NCBI RefSeq assembly: GCF_028010285.1
Contig: NZ_CP116304.1
Coordinates: 1 to 64,000 of the forward strand
Direction of reading: 5' to 3'
Source of the DNA: Pseudomonas sp. Q1-7
GTDB lineage: Bacteria > Pseudomonadota > Gammaproteobacteria > Pseudomonadales > Pseudomonadaceae
DNA length: 64,000 nt
Position numbers and translations under genes: made by a program. Under the pieces are notes generated by a model that made no database searches, had not been told where the DNA came from, and worked only from the letters and a program-made list of their open reading frames with translations. How positions within the stretch are numbered: position 1 is the stretch's first letter; the number at the start of each line of letters is the position of its first letter. Below, one piece after another: positions 53,646 through 61,139 of this stretch.

Positions 53646-55235
53646 ATGAGTGCAGTGATCGACCACGATCATGCCGGGCATGATCACCACCACGGTCCGG
53701 CCAAGGGCCTGATGCGCTGGGTGCTGACCACCAACCACAAGGACATCGGCACCATGTACCTGTGGTTCAGCTTCGCGATGTTCCTGCTGGGCGGGTCCAT
53801 GGCGATGGTGATCCGCGCCGAGTTGTTCCAGCCCGGCCTGCAGATCGTGCAGCCGGAGTTCTTCAACCAGATGACCACCATGCACGGCCTGATCATGGTG
53901 TTCGGTGCCGTGATGCCGGCCTTCGTCGGCCTGGCCAACTGGATGATCCCGCTGATGGTCGGCGCGCCGGACATGGCCCTGCCGCGGATGAACAACTTCA
54001 GCTTCTGGCTGTTGCCGGCGGCCTTCGGCCTGTTGGTGAGCACCTTGTTCAGCGCAGGCGGGGGGCCCAACTTCGGCTGGACCTTCTACGCGCCGCTGTC
54101 CACCACCTACGCGCCGGAGAGCGTCACCTACTTCATCTTCGCCATCCACCTGATGGGCATCAGCTCGATCATGGGGGCGATCAACGTGATCGCCACCATC
54201 CTCAACCTGCGTGCCCCCGGCATGACCCTGATGAAGATGCCGCTGTTCGTCTGGACCTGGCTGATCACCGCCTTCCTGCTGATCGCGGTGATGCCGGTGT
54301 TGGCCGGTTGCGTGACCATGATGCTGATGGACATCCACTTCGGCACCAGCTTCTTCAGTGCCGCCGGCGGTGGCGACCCGGTGCTGTTCCAGCACGTGTT
54401 CTGGTTCTTCGGCCACCCCGAGGTGTACATCATGATCCTGCCCGCCTTCGGTGCGGTCAGCTCGATCATCCCGGCGTTCTCGCGCAAGCCGCTGTTCGGC
54501 TACACCTCGATGGTCTACGCCACCGCGTCCATCGCCTTCCTGTCCTTCATCGTCTGGGCGCACCACATGTTCACCGTGGGCATCCCGCTGACCGGTGAGC
54601 TGTTCTTCATGTTCGCCACCATGCTGATCGCCGTGCCTACCGGGGTGAAGGTGTTCAACTGGGTGACCACCATGTGGGAAGGCTCGCTGACCTTCGAGAC
54701 GCCGATGCTGTTCGCCGTGGCCTTCGTCATCCTGTTCACCATCGGCGGTTTCTCCGGGCTGATGCTGGCCATTGCCCCGGCGGACTTCCAGTACCACGAC
54801 ACCTACTTCGTGGTGGCGCACTTCCACTACGTGCTGGTACCCGGCGCCATCTTCGGCATCTTCGCCTCGGCCTACTACTGGCTGCCGAAATGGACTGGCC
54901 ACATGTACGACGAGACCCTCGGCAAGCTGCATTTCTGGTTGAGCTTCGTCGGCATGAACATGGCGTTCTTCCCCATGCACTTCGTGGGGCTGGCGGGCAT
55001 GCCGCGGCGGATTCCGGACTACAACCTGCAGTTCGCCGACTTCAACATGATCTCGTCCATTGGCGCGTTCAGCTTCGGGGCCACCCAGTTCCTCTTCCTG
55101 TTCATCGTCATCAAGTGCATCCGTGGCGGCAAGAAAGCCCCGGCCAAGCCCTGGGACGGTGCAGAGGGCCTGGAGTGGACGGTGCCGTCGCCGGCGCCCT
55201 ACCACACCTTCAGCACCCCGCCGGAAGTGAAGTGA
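53646..55235 (+). CDS. coxA: Cytochrome c oxidase subunit I
   Basis: Catalytic subunit with haem a, haem a3 and CuB. I choose ATG 53646 (MSAVIDHDHAGHDHHHGPAK, 529 residues, GGAG upstream) over ATG 53613, which overlaps the coxB stop. Conserved elements: MVFGAVMPAF, HPEVYIMILPAFGAVSSII with the CuB His and cross-linking Tyr, HHMFTVG and HFHYVLV. The His-rich N-terminus is a feature of this subunit in pseudomonads. Confidence 0.97.
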   Translation: MSAVIDHDHAGHDHHHGPAKGLMRWVLTTNHKDIGTMYLWFSFAMFLLGGSMAMVIRAELFQPGLQIVQPEFFNQMTTMHGLIMVFGAVMPAFVGLANWMIPLMVGAPDMALPRMNNFSFWLLPAAFGLLVSTLFSAGGGPNFGWTFYAPLSTTYAPESVTYFIFAIHLMGISSIMGAINVIATILNLRAPGMTLMKMPLFVWTWLITAFLLIAVMPVLAGCVTMMLMDIHFGTSFFSAAGGGDPVLFQHVFWFFGHPEVYIMILPAFGAVSSIIPAFSRKPLFGYTSMVYATASIAFLSFIVWAHHMFTVGIPLTGELFFMFATMLIAVPTGVKVFNWVTTMWEGSLTFETPMLFAVAFVILFTIGGFSGLMLAIAPADFQYHDTYFVVAHFHYVLVPGAIFGIFASAYYWLPKWTGHMYDETLGKLHFWLSFVGMNMAFFPMHFVGLAGMPRRIPDYNLQFADFNMISSIGAFSFGATQFLFLFIVIKCIRGGKKAPAKPWDGAEGLEWTVPSPAPYHTFSTPPEVK

Positions 55236-55236
55236 G

Positions 55237-55788
55237 ATGAGCGGCGAAATGAGCACTCGCCGCCTGATCCAGCGCCTGCTGCTGCTGGTGGTGGCGATGT
55301 TCGGCTTCGGCTTCGCCCTGGTGCCCATCTACGACGTGATGTGCCAGGCCTTCGGCATCAACGGCAAGACCACCGGGTCGGCCTACGAAGGGGCCCAGAG
55401 CGAAGACCAGCAGCGCCAGGTGCGGGTGCAGTTCCTCGCCACCAATGCGGCGGGAATGAGCTGGGAATTCCGCCCCAAGGCGGACGATCTGGTGGTGCAT
55501 CCGGGGGCGAGCAACGAGATGCTCTTCATCGCCTACAACCCCACCGACAAGCCGATGACCGCCCAGGCCATTCCCAGCGTGGCGCCGTCCAAGGCGGCGG
55601 CCTTCTTCCACAAGACCGAGTGCTTCTGCTTCACCCAGCAGGTCCTGCAGCCGGGCCAGCGCATCGAGATGCCGGTGCGCTTCATCGTCGACCGCGACCT
55701 GCCGGTGGATGTGCACCACCTGACCCTCGCTTACACGCTGTTCGATATCACCGCCCGCACGCCACCAGTCGCCAGGAATGACGGCTGA
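55237..55788 (+). CDS. ctaG: Cytochrome c oxidase assembly protein Cox11/CtaG
   Basis: Copper chaperone that builds the CuB site of subunit I. The 183-residue protein has one N-terminal membrane helix (about 13-30) and the copper motif CFCF (in FHKTECFCFTQQ, about 128-131). Start 55237 follows the coxA stop by one base; ATG 55249 is an alternative. Confidence 0.95.
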   Translation: MSGEMSTRRLIQRLLLLVVAMFGFGFALVPIYDVMCQAFGINGKTTGSAYEGAQSEDQQRQVRVQFLATNAAGMSWEFRPKADDLVVHPGASNEMLFIAYNPTDKPMTAQAIPSVAPSKAAAFFHKTECFCFTQQVLQPGQRIEMPVRFIVDRDLPVDVHHLTLAYTLFDITARTPPVARNDG

Positions 55789-55797
55789 CGGGCCGAT

Positions 55798-55813
55798 AAG
55801 GAGAACAACAACG
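55798..55813 (+). promoter_or_regulatory. cox3 ribosome binding site with CA (Hfq/Crc-type) motif
   Basis: AAGGAG (55798-55803) is followed directly by AACAACAAC (55804-55812) and then the ATG at 55814. The AAnAAnAA pattern is the recognition element of the Hfq distal face with Crc. Its position between the Shine-Dalgarno site and start codon would block translation if bound. Confidence 0.55.
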
Positions 55814-56701
55814 ATGGCTAGTCACGAGCAGTATTACGTCCCGGCCCAGAGCAAATGGCCGATCATCGCCACCTTCGGCCTGCTGATCACGGTTTACGGC
55901 CTGGGCACCTGGTTCAACGACCTCAAGGCCGCGCGTCCGGACTCCAACGGGCCGATCTTCTTCTTCGTCGGCGGGCTGATCCTCGCCTACATGCTGTTCG
56001 GCTGGTTCGGCAACGTCATCCGCGAGAGCCGGGGCGGCCTCTACAGCCCGCAGATGGATCGCTCCTTCCGCTGGGGCATGAGCTGGTTCATCTTCTCCGA
56101 GGTGATGTTTTTCGCCGCCTTCTTCGGCGCCCTCTTCTATGTGCGCTTCTTTGCCGGGCCCTGGCTCGGCGGCGAGGGTGACAAGGGTGTGGCCAACATG
56201 CTCTGGCCCGGCTTCGAGTTCGCCTGGCCGGCGTTGAACAACCCAGACGCCAAACTGTTCCCGCCGCCCAAGGCGATCATCGATCCCTGGCACTTGCCGT
56301 TGATCAACACCGCCCTGCTGGTGACGTCCAGCTTCACCGTGACCTTCGCCCACCACGCGCTGCGCAAGAACAAGCGTGGTCCGCTCAAGCTGTGGCTGGC
56401 CTTGACCATCCTGCTGGGTGTGACCTTCCTCGGCTTCCAGGCCGAGGAATACATCCATGCCTACAAGGAGCTGGGGCTGACCCTGGGCTCGGGCATCTAC
56501 GGCGCCACCTTCTTCATGCTCACCGGTTTCCACGGCGCCCACGTGACCATGGGGGCGTTGATCCTGACGGTGATGCTGGTGCGTATCCTGCGCGGCCATT
56601 TCGACGCCGACCACCATTTCGGCTTCGAAGCGGCGGCCTGGTACTGGCACTTCGTGGACGTGGTGTGGATCGGCCTGTTCACCTTCGTCTACGTGCTCTG
56701 A
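55814..56701 (+). CDS. coxC: Cytochrome c oxidase subunit III
   Basis: Seven-helix membrane subunit of 295 residues, starting MASHEQYYVPAQSKWPIIAT. Family elements: FAWPALNNPD, TFAHHALRKN, FQAEEYIHAYKELG, FFMLTGFHGAHVTMGALIL and WYWHFVDVVWIGLF. Longer frame upstream is in ctaG. See the CA motif at its ribosome binding site. Confidence 0.96.
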   Translation: MASHEQYYVPAQSKWPIIATFGLLITVYGLGTWFNDLKAARPDSNGPIFFFVGGLILAYMLFGWFGNVIRESRGGLYSPQMDRSFRWGMSWFIFSEVMFFAAFFGALFYVRFFAGPWLGGEGDKGVANMLWPGFEFAWPALNNPDAKLFPPPKAIIDPWHLPLINTALLVTSSFTVTFAHHALRKNKRGPLKLWLALTILLGVTFLGFQAEEYIHAYKELGLTLGSGIYGATFFMLTGFHGAHVTMGALILTVMLVRILRGHFDADHHFGFEAAAWYWHFVDVVWIGLFTFVYVL

Positions 56702-56731
56702 GGGCGGTGGCCGGAGGCGGGGGCTTCCGGA

Positions 56732-56935
56732 CTACCAGGTGACCTGGGAAACGAATTGGCCGCTGTAGAAGCCCCAGGCGATGAGCGCCAGGGTGATGGC
56801 GGCCAGAACTACACGAACCGTAAGCGCATTGACCACGCGGGAGCTGCGTCCTTCGTCCTTGACCAGGAAGAAAAGGCCGCTGAACAGGCTGACCAGCGTG
56901 GCAAGCAACAGGAGGACGATCGCGGCCTTGAGCAT
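56732..56935 (-). CDS. DUF2909 twin transmembrane protein
   Basis: The 67-residue protein has two hydrophobic helices (about 3-25 and 38-60), linked by KDEGRSSRV. It is encoded on the minus strand inside the cox cluster, between coxC and SURF1, as in other Pseudomonas (PA0109). Role unknown; an accessory role in the oxidase is possible. Confidence 0.85.
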   Translation of the reverse strand: MLKAAIVLLLLATLVSLFSGLFFLVKDEGRSSRVVNALTVRVVLAAITLALIAWGFYSGQFVSQVTW

Positions 56936-57004
56936 GCGTGACTCCGCGGGAAGGGGGATGTTGTGCAGTATAGCCAGCCCTGTTCAGCCTCTCGGAAGGC
57001 GGCC

Positions 57005-57730
57005 ATGAGCGCCTTCCGGCCCGGCCTGGCGCCCACTCTGGTGGTTCTCGCGCTGCTGCCGGTGTTGCTGGGCCTGGGCTTCTGGCAGCTTTCCCGCGCC
57101 GAAGAGAAACGCCAATTGCTCACCGCCGCCGAGGCCCGGCGCATCGCCCTGCCGGTAACGGTTGAACAGCTCGCTGCCAGTCCCGATCCCGCCTACCTGC
57201 GCGTGCGCCTGCACGGCCATTTCGACGCCGACCACAGCCTGCTGCTGGACAGCCGCATCCGTGACGGCAAGGCCGGCGTGGAATTGCTGCAACCTTTCCA
57301 GGCCGGCAACGGTCAGTGGCTGCTGGTCAACCGAGGCTGGCTGCCCTGGCCGGATCGCCGCGTGGCGCCGGAATTCAGCACCCCCGATGGTCTGCAGGCA
57401 CTGATCGCCTGGGCCTACGTGCCGCCGGGTGCGGCCTTCGAACTCAAGCACCTGGAAGCCGCCGGCTGGCCCCGGCTGGTCAACCAGGTGGATGCCGCCG
57501 CCCTCTGGCAGCACCTGGGACGCAGCGGCCTGCCCCTGGAGCTGCGCCTGGAGCAAGGCCCGGCGGCCTACCGCAGCGATTGGCCGGTGGTCGCCATGGG
57601 GGCGGACAAACACATTGGCTATGCCGTGCAGTGGTTCGCCCTGGCGGCCGCCCTGCTCGGCCTGTTCATCTATTACGGATTGCGCAAAGGACGGGAGAAC
57701 AACAATGAACCCAGCACTCGCCATGCCTGA
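57005..57730 (+). CDS. SURF1-family oxidase assembly protein
   Basis: Membrane protein that helps insert haem a into subunit I. The 241-residue product starts MSAFRPGLAPTLVVLALLPV (GGAAGG upstream) with one N-terminal and one C-terminal membrane helix and the conserved VLLGLGFWQLSRAEEK, LVNRGWLP. Its 3' end overlaps the next gene by 26 bases in another frame. Confidence 0.93.
   Translation: MSAFRPGLAPTLVVLALLPVLLGLGFWQLSRAEEKRQLLTAAEARRIALPVTVEQLAASPDPAYLRVRLHGHFDADHSLLLDSRIRDGKAGVELLQPFQAGNGQWLLVNRGWLPWPDRRVAPEFSTPDGLQALIAWAYVPPGAAFELKHLEAAGWPRLVNQVDAAALWQHLGRSGLPLELRLEQGPAAYRSDWPVVAMGADKHIGYAVQWFALAAALLGLFIYYGLRKGRENNNEPSTRHA
57693..57709 (+). promoter_or_regulatory. CA (Hfq/Crc-type) motif over the start of the PA0111-like gene
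   Basis: GGGAG (57693-57697) is followed by AACAACAATGAA, which contains AACAACAA and includes the ATG itself (57705). This is the second AAnAAnAA motif at a start codon in the cox cluster. Confidence 0.5.
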
Positions 57731-58286
57731 CGCCGCGCCACCGCGCCGCCGTGGGCGCATCCAGCTGCTGCTGATCCTGATGGTGGTGATCGGCCCGATG
57801 CTGCTCGCCACCGCCATGTACAAGTTCAACTTCTGGGTGCCGGAGGGCCGGAGCTACCACGGCGCCCTTATCGGCAATGGCCAGACCCTGGCCGACCTCG
57901 GCGTGCAGGATGCGACTCAGTCGGAAACATGGACGTTGCTGGTGACCGCCCCGGCCGGCTGCCTGGAGGACTGCCAGCAGTTGGTCTATGCGGCGCGGCA
58001 GATCCACATCGGCCTGGGCCGCGAGGCTTCTCGCGCCACCCATGCCCTGGCCACCACCGAGGTGTCCGCGGACTACGCCGCCCGGCTCCAGCAGGAGTAC
58101 CCGCAGCTCAAGCGCCACGGCCTGGATGCCGCCGCCTATGAAAAGGCCACCGACAACCTGGGCGGCGCGCAGCTGTGGATCGTCGATCCCCACGGCAACC
58201 TGGTGCTGCGCTACGACGGCAGCGCCAAGGGCAAACAGATTCTCAACGACCTGCGTCACCTGCTGAAGCTTTCCAATATCGGTTGA
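57705..58286 (+). CDS. PA0111-like membrane-anchored thioredoxin-fold protein
   Basis: The 193-residue protein starts MNPALAMPDAAPPRRRGRIQ, has one membrane helix (about 21-43) and a periplasmic domain containing APAGCLEDCQQLVYAARQIH. CxxxC with that context and VDPHGNLVLRY at the C-terminus is reminiscent of SCO-type thioredoxin folds. It overlaps SURF1 by 26 bases. Function in oxidase assembly is inferred from the cluster. Confidence 0.82.
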   Translation: MNPALAMPDAAPPRRRGRIQLLLILMVVIGPMLLATAMYKFNFWVPEGRSYHGALIGNGQTLADLGVQDATQSETWTLLVTAPAGCLEDCQQLVYAARQIHIGLGREASRATHALATTEVSADYAARLQQEYPQLKRHGLDAAAYEKATDNLGGAQLWIVDPHGNLVLRYDGSAKGKQILNDLRHLLKLSNIG

Positions 58287-58323
58287 ACGAGCCCTTTCCC
58301 CGGAAAGGTGAGGAGCGGCTGCT

Positions 58324-59370
58324 GTGGATAACCTCAAGAACCGGCCTGGATACCGCCTCGCCCTGTTCGCCACCCTGCTGGCCGTGGTGGTGGTGCTGCT
58401 GGGCGCGTACACCCGCCTGACCCACGCCGGTCTCGGCTGCCCCGACTGGCCGGGGTGCTACGGCTTCATCGGCGTGCCGCAATCCGAAGCCCAGCTGGCA
58501 CACGCCGAGGTCAACTTCCCCCATGCGCCAGTGGAGGCCGAAAAGGGCTGGAACGAGATGGTCCACCGCTACTTCGCTGGCACCCTGGGCTTGGTGATCC
58601 TGGGGCTGGCCATCCAGGCGGTGCGCCTGCGCGGCCGCGACGGCCAACCGCTGAAGTTGCCGCTGCTGTTGCTGGGCGTGGTCATCACCCAGGCGGCGTT
58701 CGGCATGTGGACGGTGACCCTGCAGCTCTGGCCCCAGGTGGTGACGGCCCATCTGCTGGGCGGATTCACCACCCTCTCGCTTCTGCTGCTGCTTTGTCTG
58801 CGCCTGTCCAATGCCTTCCCTCCCCTGCATCTACCGGTGCGGCTGCGTCGTTGGGCGGCGTTGGGCTTGGCGCTGGTGATCGGGCAGATCGCCCTGGGGG
58901 GATGGGTCAGCTCCAACTATGCGGCAGTGGCCTGCGTCGACCTGCCCACCTGCCACGGTGAATGGTGGCCGGCCATGGACTTCGCCAACGGCTTCCACCT
59001 CACCCAGCACATAGGCCCCAACTACCTGGGTGGACAACTGGACAGCGATGCCCGCACCGCCATCCACATGACTCACCGGCTCGGCGCCCTGGCGGTAACC
59101 CTGGTGCTGCTGGCCCTGGCCTGGCAACTGCGCGGCGCCGGGCTTTCACGCCTGGCCGGGCTGCTGCTGGCGGCACTGTGCCTGCAGGTGGGCCTGGGTA
59201 TCAGCAACGTGCTCTTGCACCTGCCGCTGCCGGTGGCGGTGGCCCACAACGGCGGCGGTGCGCTGCTGCTGCTGGTGCTGGTATCAGTGAACTACCGGGT
59301 GCGGGCGCAGGCTCCGGCCGCCTCCGTTTCCGCCGCGGCGGTCCGGCACCACGCCGGCAAGCCGGCCTGA
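58324..59370 (+). CDS. ctaA: Haem A synthase (Cox15/CtaA)
   Basis: Eight-helix membrane enzyme that oxidises the haem O methyl to haem A. The 348-residue protein starts with GTG (MDNLKNRPGYRLALFATLLA, GAGG upstream). Cys pairs CPDWPGCYG (about 39) and CVDLPTCHGEWWP (about 204), and paired histidines around HRYF, HLLGG and HMTHRLG, are visible. The start region contains a perfect DnaA-box nonamer, probably by chance. Confidence 0.94.
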   Translation: MDNLKNRPGYRLALFATLLAVVVVLLGAYTRLTHAGLGCPDWPGCYGFIGVPQSEAQLAHAEVNFPHAPVEAEKGWNEMVHRYFAGTLGLVILGLAIQAVRLRGRDGQPLKLPLLLLGVVITQAAFGMWTVTLQLWPQVVTAHLLGGFTTLSLLLLLCLRLSNAFPPLHLPVRLRRWAALGLALVIGQIALGGWVSSNYAAVACVDLPTCHGEWWPAMDFANGFHLTQHIGPNYLGGQLDSDARTAIHMTHRLGALAVTLVLLALAWQLRGAGLSRLAGLLLAALCLQVGLGISNVLLHLPLPVAVAHNGGGALLLLVLVSVNYRVRAQAPAASVSAAAVRHHAGKPA

Positions 59371-59374
59371 ACAC

Positions 59375-59393
59375 AAGAAGAAGGAGAGACGCC
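59375..59393 (+). promoter_or_regulatory. AAG-repeat (ARN) motif at the cyoE/ctaB ribosome binding site
   Basis: AAGAAGAAGGAG (59375-59386) merges an AAnAAnAA match with the Shine-Dalgarno site eight to ten bases before ATG 59394. It fits the ARN pattern of Hfq distal binding less well than AAC repeats. Confidence 0.35.
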
Positions 59394-60299
59394 ATGGCCA
59401 CTCTGCTCAGCCAAGGACACAGTGAAGTCCGCGCCAGCTGGCGCGACTACCTGGAACTGACCAAGCCCAAGGTGGTGGTGCTGATGCTCATCACCTCGCT
59501 GGTGGGGATGTTTCTCGCCACTCGCGCCGGGGTGCCCTGGGACGTGCTGCTGTTCGGCAACCTCGGCATTGGCCTCTGCGCCGGTGCGGCGGCGGCGGTC
59601 AACCATGTGGTGGACCGGCGCATCGACTCGATCATGGCGCGCACCCTCAAGCGCCCGGTGGTCAATGGTCGTGTCTCGCCGGCGGCGGCGCTGGCCTTCG
59701 CCTTCGTGCTGGCGGTGGCCGGCCAGGGGCTGCTGCTGGCCTTCACCAACGAACTGACCGCCTGGCTGACCCTGGCCTCGCTGGTGGGGTACGCCGTGCT
59801 CTACACCGGCTTCCTCAAGCGCGCCACGCCGCAGAACATCGTCATTGGCGGCCTGGCCGGCGCTGCGCCGCCGCTGCTGGGCTGGGTAGCGGTCACCGGG
59901 CACCTGTCCGCCGAACCGCTGCTGCTGGTGCTGATCATCTTCGCCTGGACCCCGCCGCACTTCTGGGCCCTGGCCATCCACCGCAAGGCCGAATACGCCA
60001 AGGCCGACATCCCCATGCTGCCGGTGACCCACGGCGAGCAGTACACCAAGGTGCACATCCTGCTCTACACCCTGGCGATGTTCGCGGTGAGCCTGCTGCC
60101 TTATGCCATTCACATGAGCGGCCCGCTCTACCTGGTTTGCGCCACGGCATTGGGCGCGCGCTTCCTGCAGTGGGCCTGGGTGCTGTACCGTGACAGCAAA
60201 CCGCACGCGGCGATCAGGACCTTCAAGTACTCTATCGCCTACCTCTTCCTGCTGTTCATCGCGCTGTTGGTGGACCACTACCTGATGCTGAACCTATGA
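59394..60299 (+). CDS. ctaB: Protohaem IX farnesyltransferase (haem O synthase)
   Basis: UbiA-family membrane prenyltransferase, 301 residues, starting MATLLSQGHSEVRASWRDYL. The aspartate-rich active site NHVVDRRIDSIMARTLKRP (about 64-82) is intact; second motif YAKADIPMLPVTHGE. Called CyoE or CtaB; cluster position with aa3 oxidase favours CtaB. The stop overlaps the SCO gene by ATGA. Confidence 0.95.
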   Translation: MATLLSQGHSEVRASWRDYLELTKPKVVVLMLITSLVGMFLATRAGVPWDVLLFGNLGIGLCAGAAAAVNHVVDRRIDSIMARTLKRPVVNGRVSPAAALAFAFVLAVAGQGLLLAFTNELTAWLTLASLVGYAVLYTGFLKRATPQNIVIGGLAGAAPPLLGWVAVTGHLSAEPLLLVLIIFAWTPPHFWALAIHRKAEYAKADIPMLPVTHGEQYTKVHILLYTLAMFAVSLLPYAIHMSGPLYLVCATALGARFLQWAWVLYRDSKPHAAIRTFKYSIAYLFLLFIALLVDHYLMLNL

Positions 60300-60931
60300 C
60301 CAGAATCCAGAAAACCGTCTTCGTCCTCGTCGCTGTCGTCGCCGTGGTGCTCGGCCTCACCGTGCATCGGGTGCTCAACAGCCAGGGCCAGACCGACCCC
60401 ACCAAACTGCTCGACGCCGGCATCGTCCTGCTGCCCCAGAGCCGCACGCTGCCGGCGCTGGAAATGATCGACCAGAACGGCGCCAAGGTCGCGGTGGACC
60501 AGTTCAAGGACAAGTGGAGCCTGGTGTTCTTCGGCTACACCTTCTGCCCGGACATCTGCCCCACCACCATGGCGCAGATGCGCGAGCTCAAGGGCCTGCT
60601 GCCGCCGGAAGCGCGGGACAACCTGCGCATCGTGTTCGTCAGCGTCGACCCGAATCGCGACACCCCGCAGCAGATGAAGCAGTACATCGGTTACTTCGAC
60701 CCGAGCTTCGTCGGCATTACCGCCGACCTGCCCACCCTGCAGAAGCTGGCCAACGCGGTGAGCATTCCGTTCATCCCGGCCGACACCAGCAAGGAGAACT
60801 ACACCGTGGACCACAGCGGCAATCTGGTGGTGCTCGGCCCGGACGGCACCCAGCGCGGCTTCATCCGCTCGCCGCTGAACAACCAGAAGCTCAAGGAGCA
60901 ACTGCCGGGATTGCTGGCGCCCAAGGGCTGA
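60296..60931 (+). CDS. SCO1/SenC-family copper chaperone
   Basis: Assembles the CuA site of subunit II. The 211-residue protein has one N-terminal membrane helix (about 6-25) and a thioredoxin fold with the copper motif FCPDICP (CxxxC, about 84-88) and the distal His in TVDHSGNL (about 172). Complete cluster end; the next gene to the right is convergent. Confidence 0.94.
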   Translation: MTRIQKTVFVLVAVVAVVLGLTVHRVLNSQGQTDPTKLLDAGIVLLPQSRTLPALEMIDQNGAKVAVDQFKDKWSLVFFGYTFCPDICPTTMAQMRELKGLLPPEARDNLRIVFVSVDPNRDTPQQMKQYIGYFDPSFVGITADLPTLQKLANAVSIPFIPADTSKENYTVDHSGNLVVLGPDGTQRGFIRSPLNNQKLKEQLPGLLAPKG

Positions 60932-60994
60932 CCGTAGGTTGGGTCGGGCGGCGCTCCGCTGAGGAACGAAGCCAACGAATCCGGTGCACAGCCT

Positions 60995-61017
60995 TTCGCG
61001 AATGAATTCGCTCCCAC
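60995..61017. repeat. Single REP-type repeat
   Basis: TTCGCGAATGAATTCGCTCC followed by CAC is identical in type to the right arm of the REPIN at 30069-30091, but no partner arm is seen nearby. Confidence 0.8.
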
Positions 61018-61034
61018 AGGAAACCAGGCACCCA

Positions 61035-61058
61035 CAAAAAAGCCCGCTCAATCGAGCG
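61035..61058. terminator. Left half of an IS-split bidirectional terminator
   Basis: AAAAAAGCCCGCTCAATCGA then GCG ends at 61058. The right flank of the IS (62481-62502) gives CGCTCAATCGAGCGGGCTTT. Joined without the IS and one duplication they form AAAAAGCCCGCTC-AATC-GAGCGGGCTTTTT, a bidirectional terminator between the SCO gene and metQ. Confidence 0.85.
61045..61058 (+). repeat. Target-site duplication, left copy
   Basis: CGCTCAATCGAGCG, 14 bases, repeated at 62481-62494. It is itself an imperfect palindrome, so the exact duplication length is uncertain by a few bases. Confidence 0.8.
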
Positions 61059-61108
61059 TAATGCTGTTCACATAAGCATTTGAGCTGCAGCCGAAGCTCC
61101 CCGAGAAT

Positions 61109-61139
61109 CCGATGCCAGACCTCTGGCATCGGATTTTTT
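61109..61139 (+). terminator. Terminator hairpin directly before the transposase start
   Basis: CCGATGCCAG (61109-61118), loop ACCT, CTGGCATCGG (61123-61132), then ATTTTTT and the ATG at 61140. A perfect ten-pair stem with U tract. It should stop outside transcripts entering the IS and hide the translation start region. Confidence 0.88.

Noticed and set aside
53529-55328. 599-codon frame antisense to coxA
   Set aside because: Shadow of coxA; extremely rich in His, Asp, Arg, Gln, with no recognisable domain.
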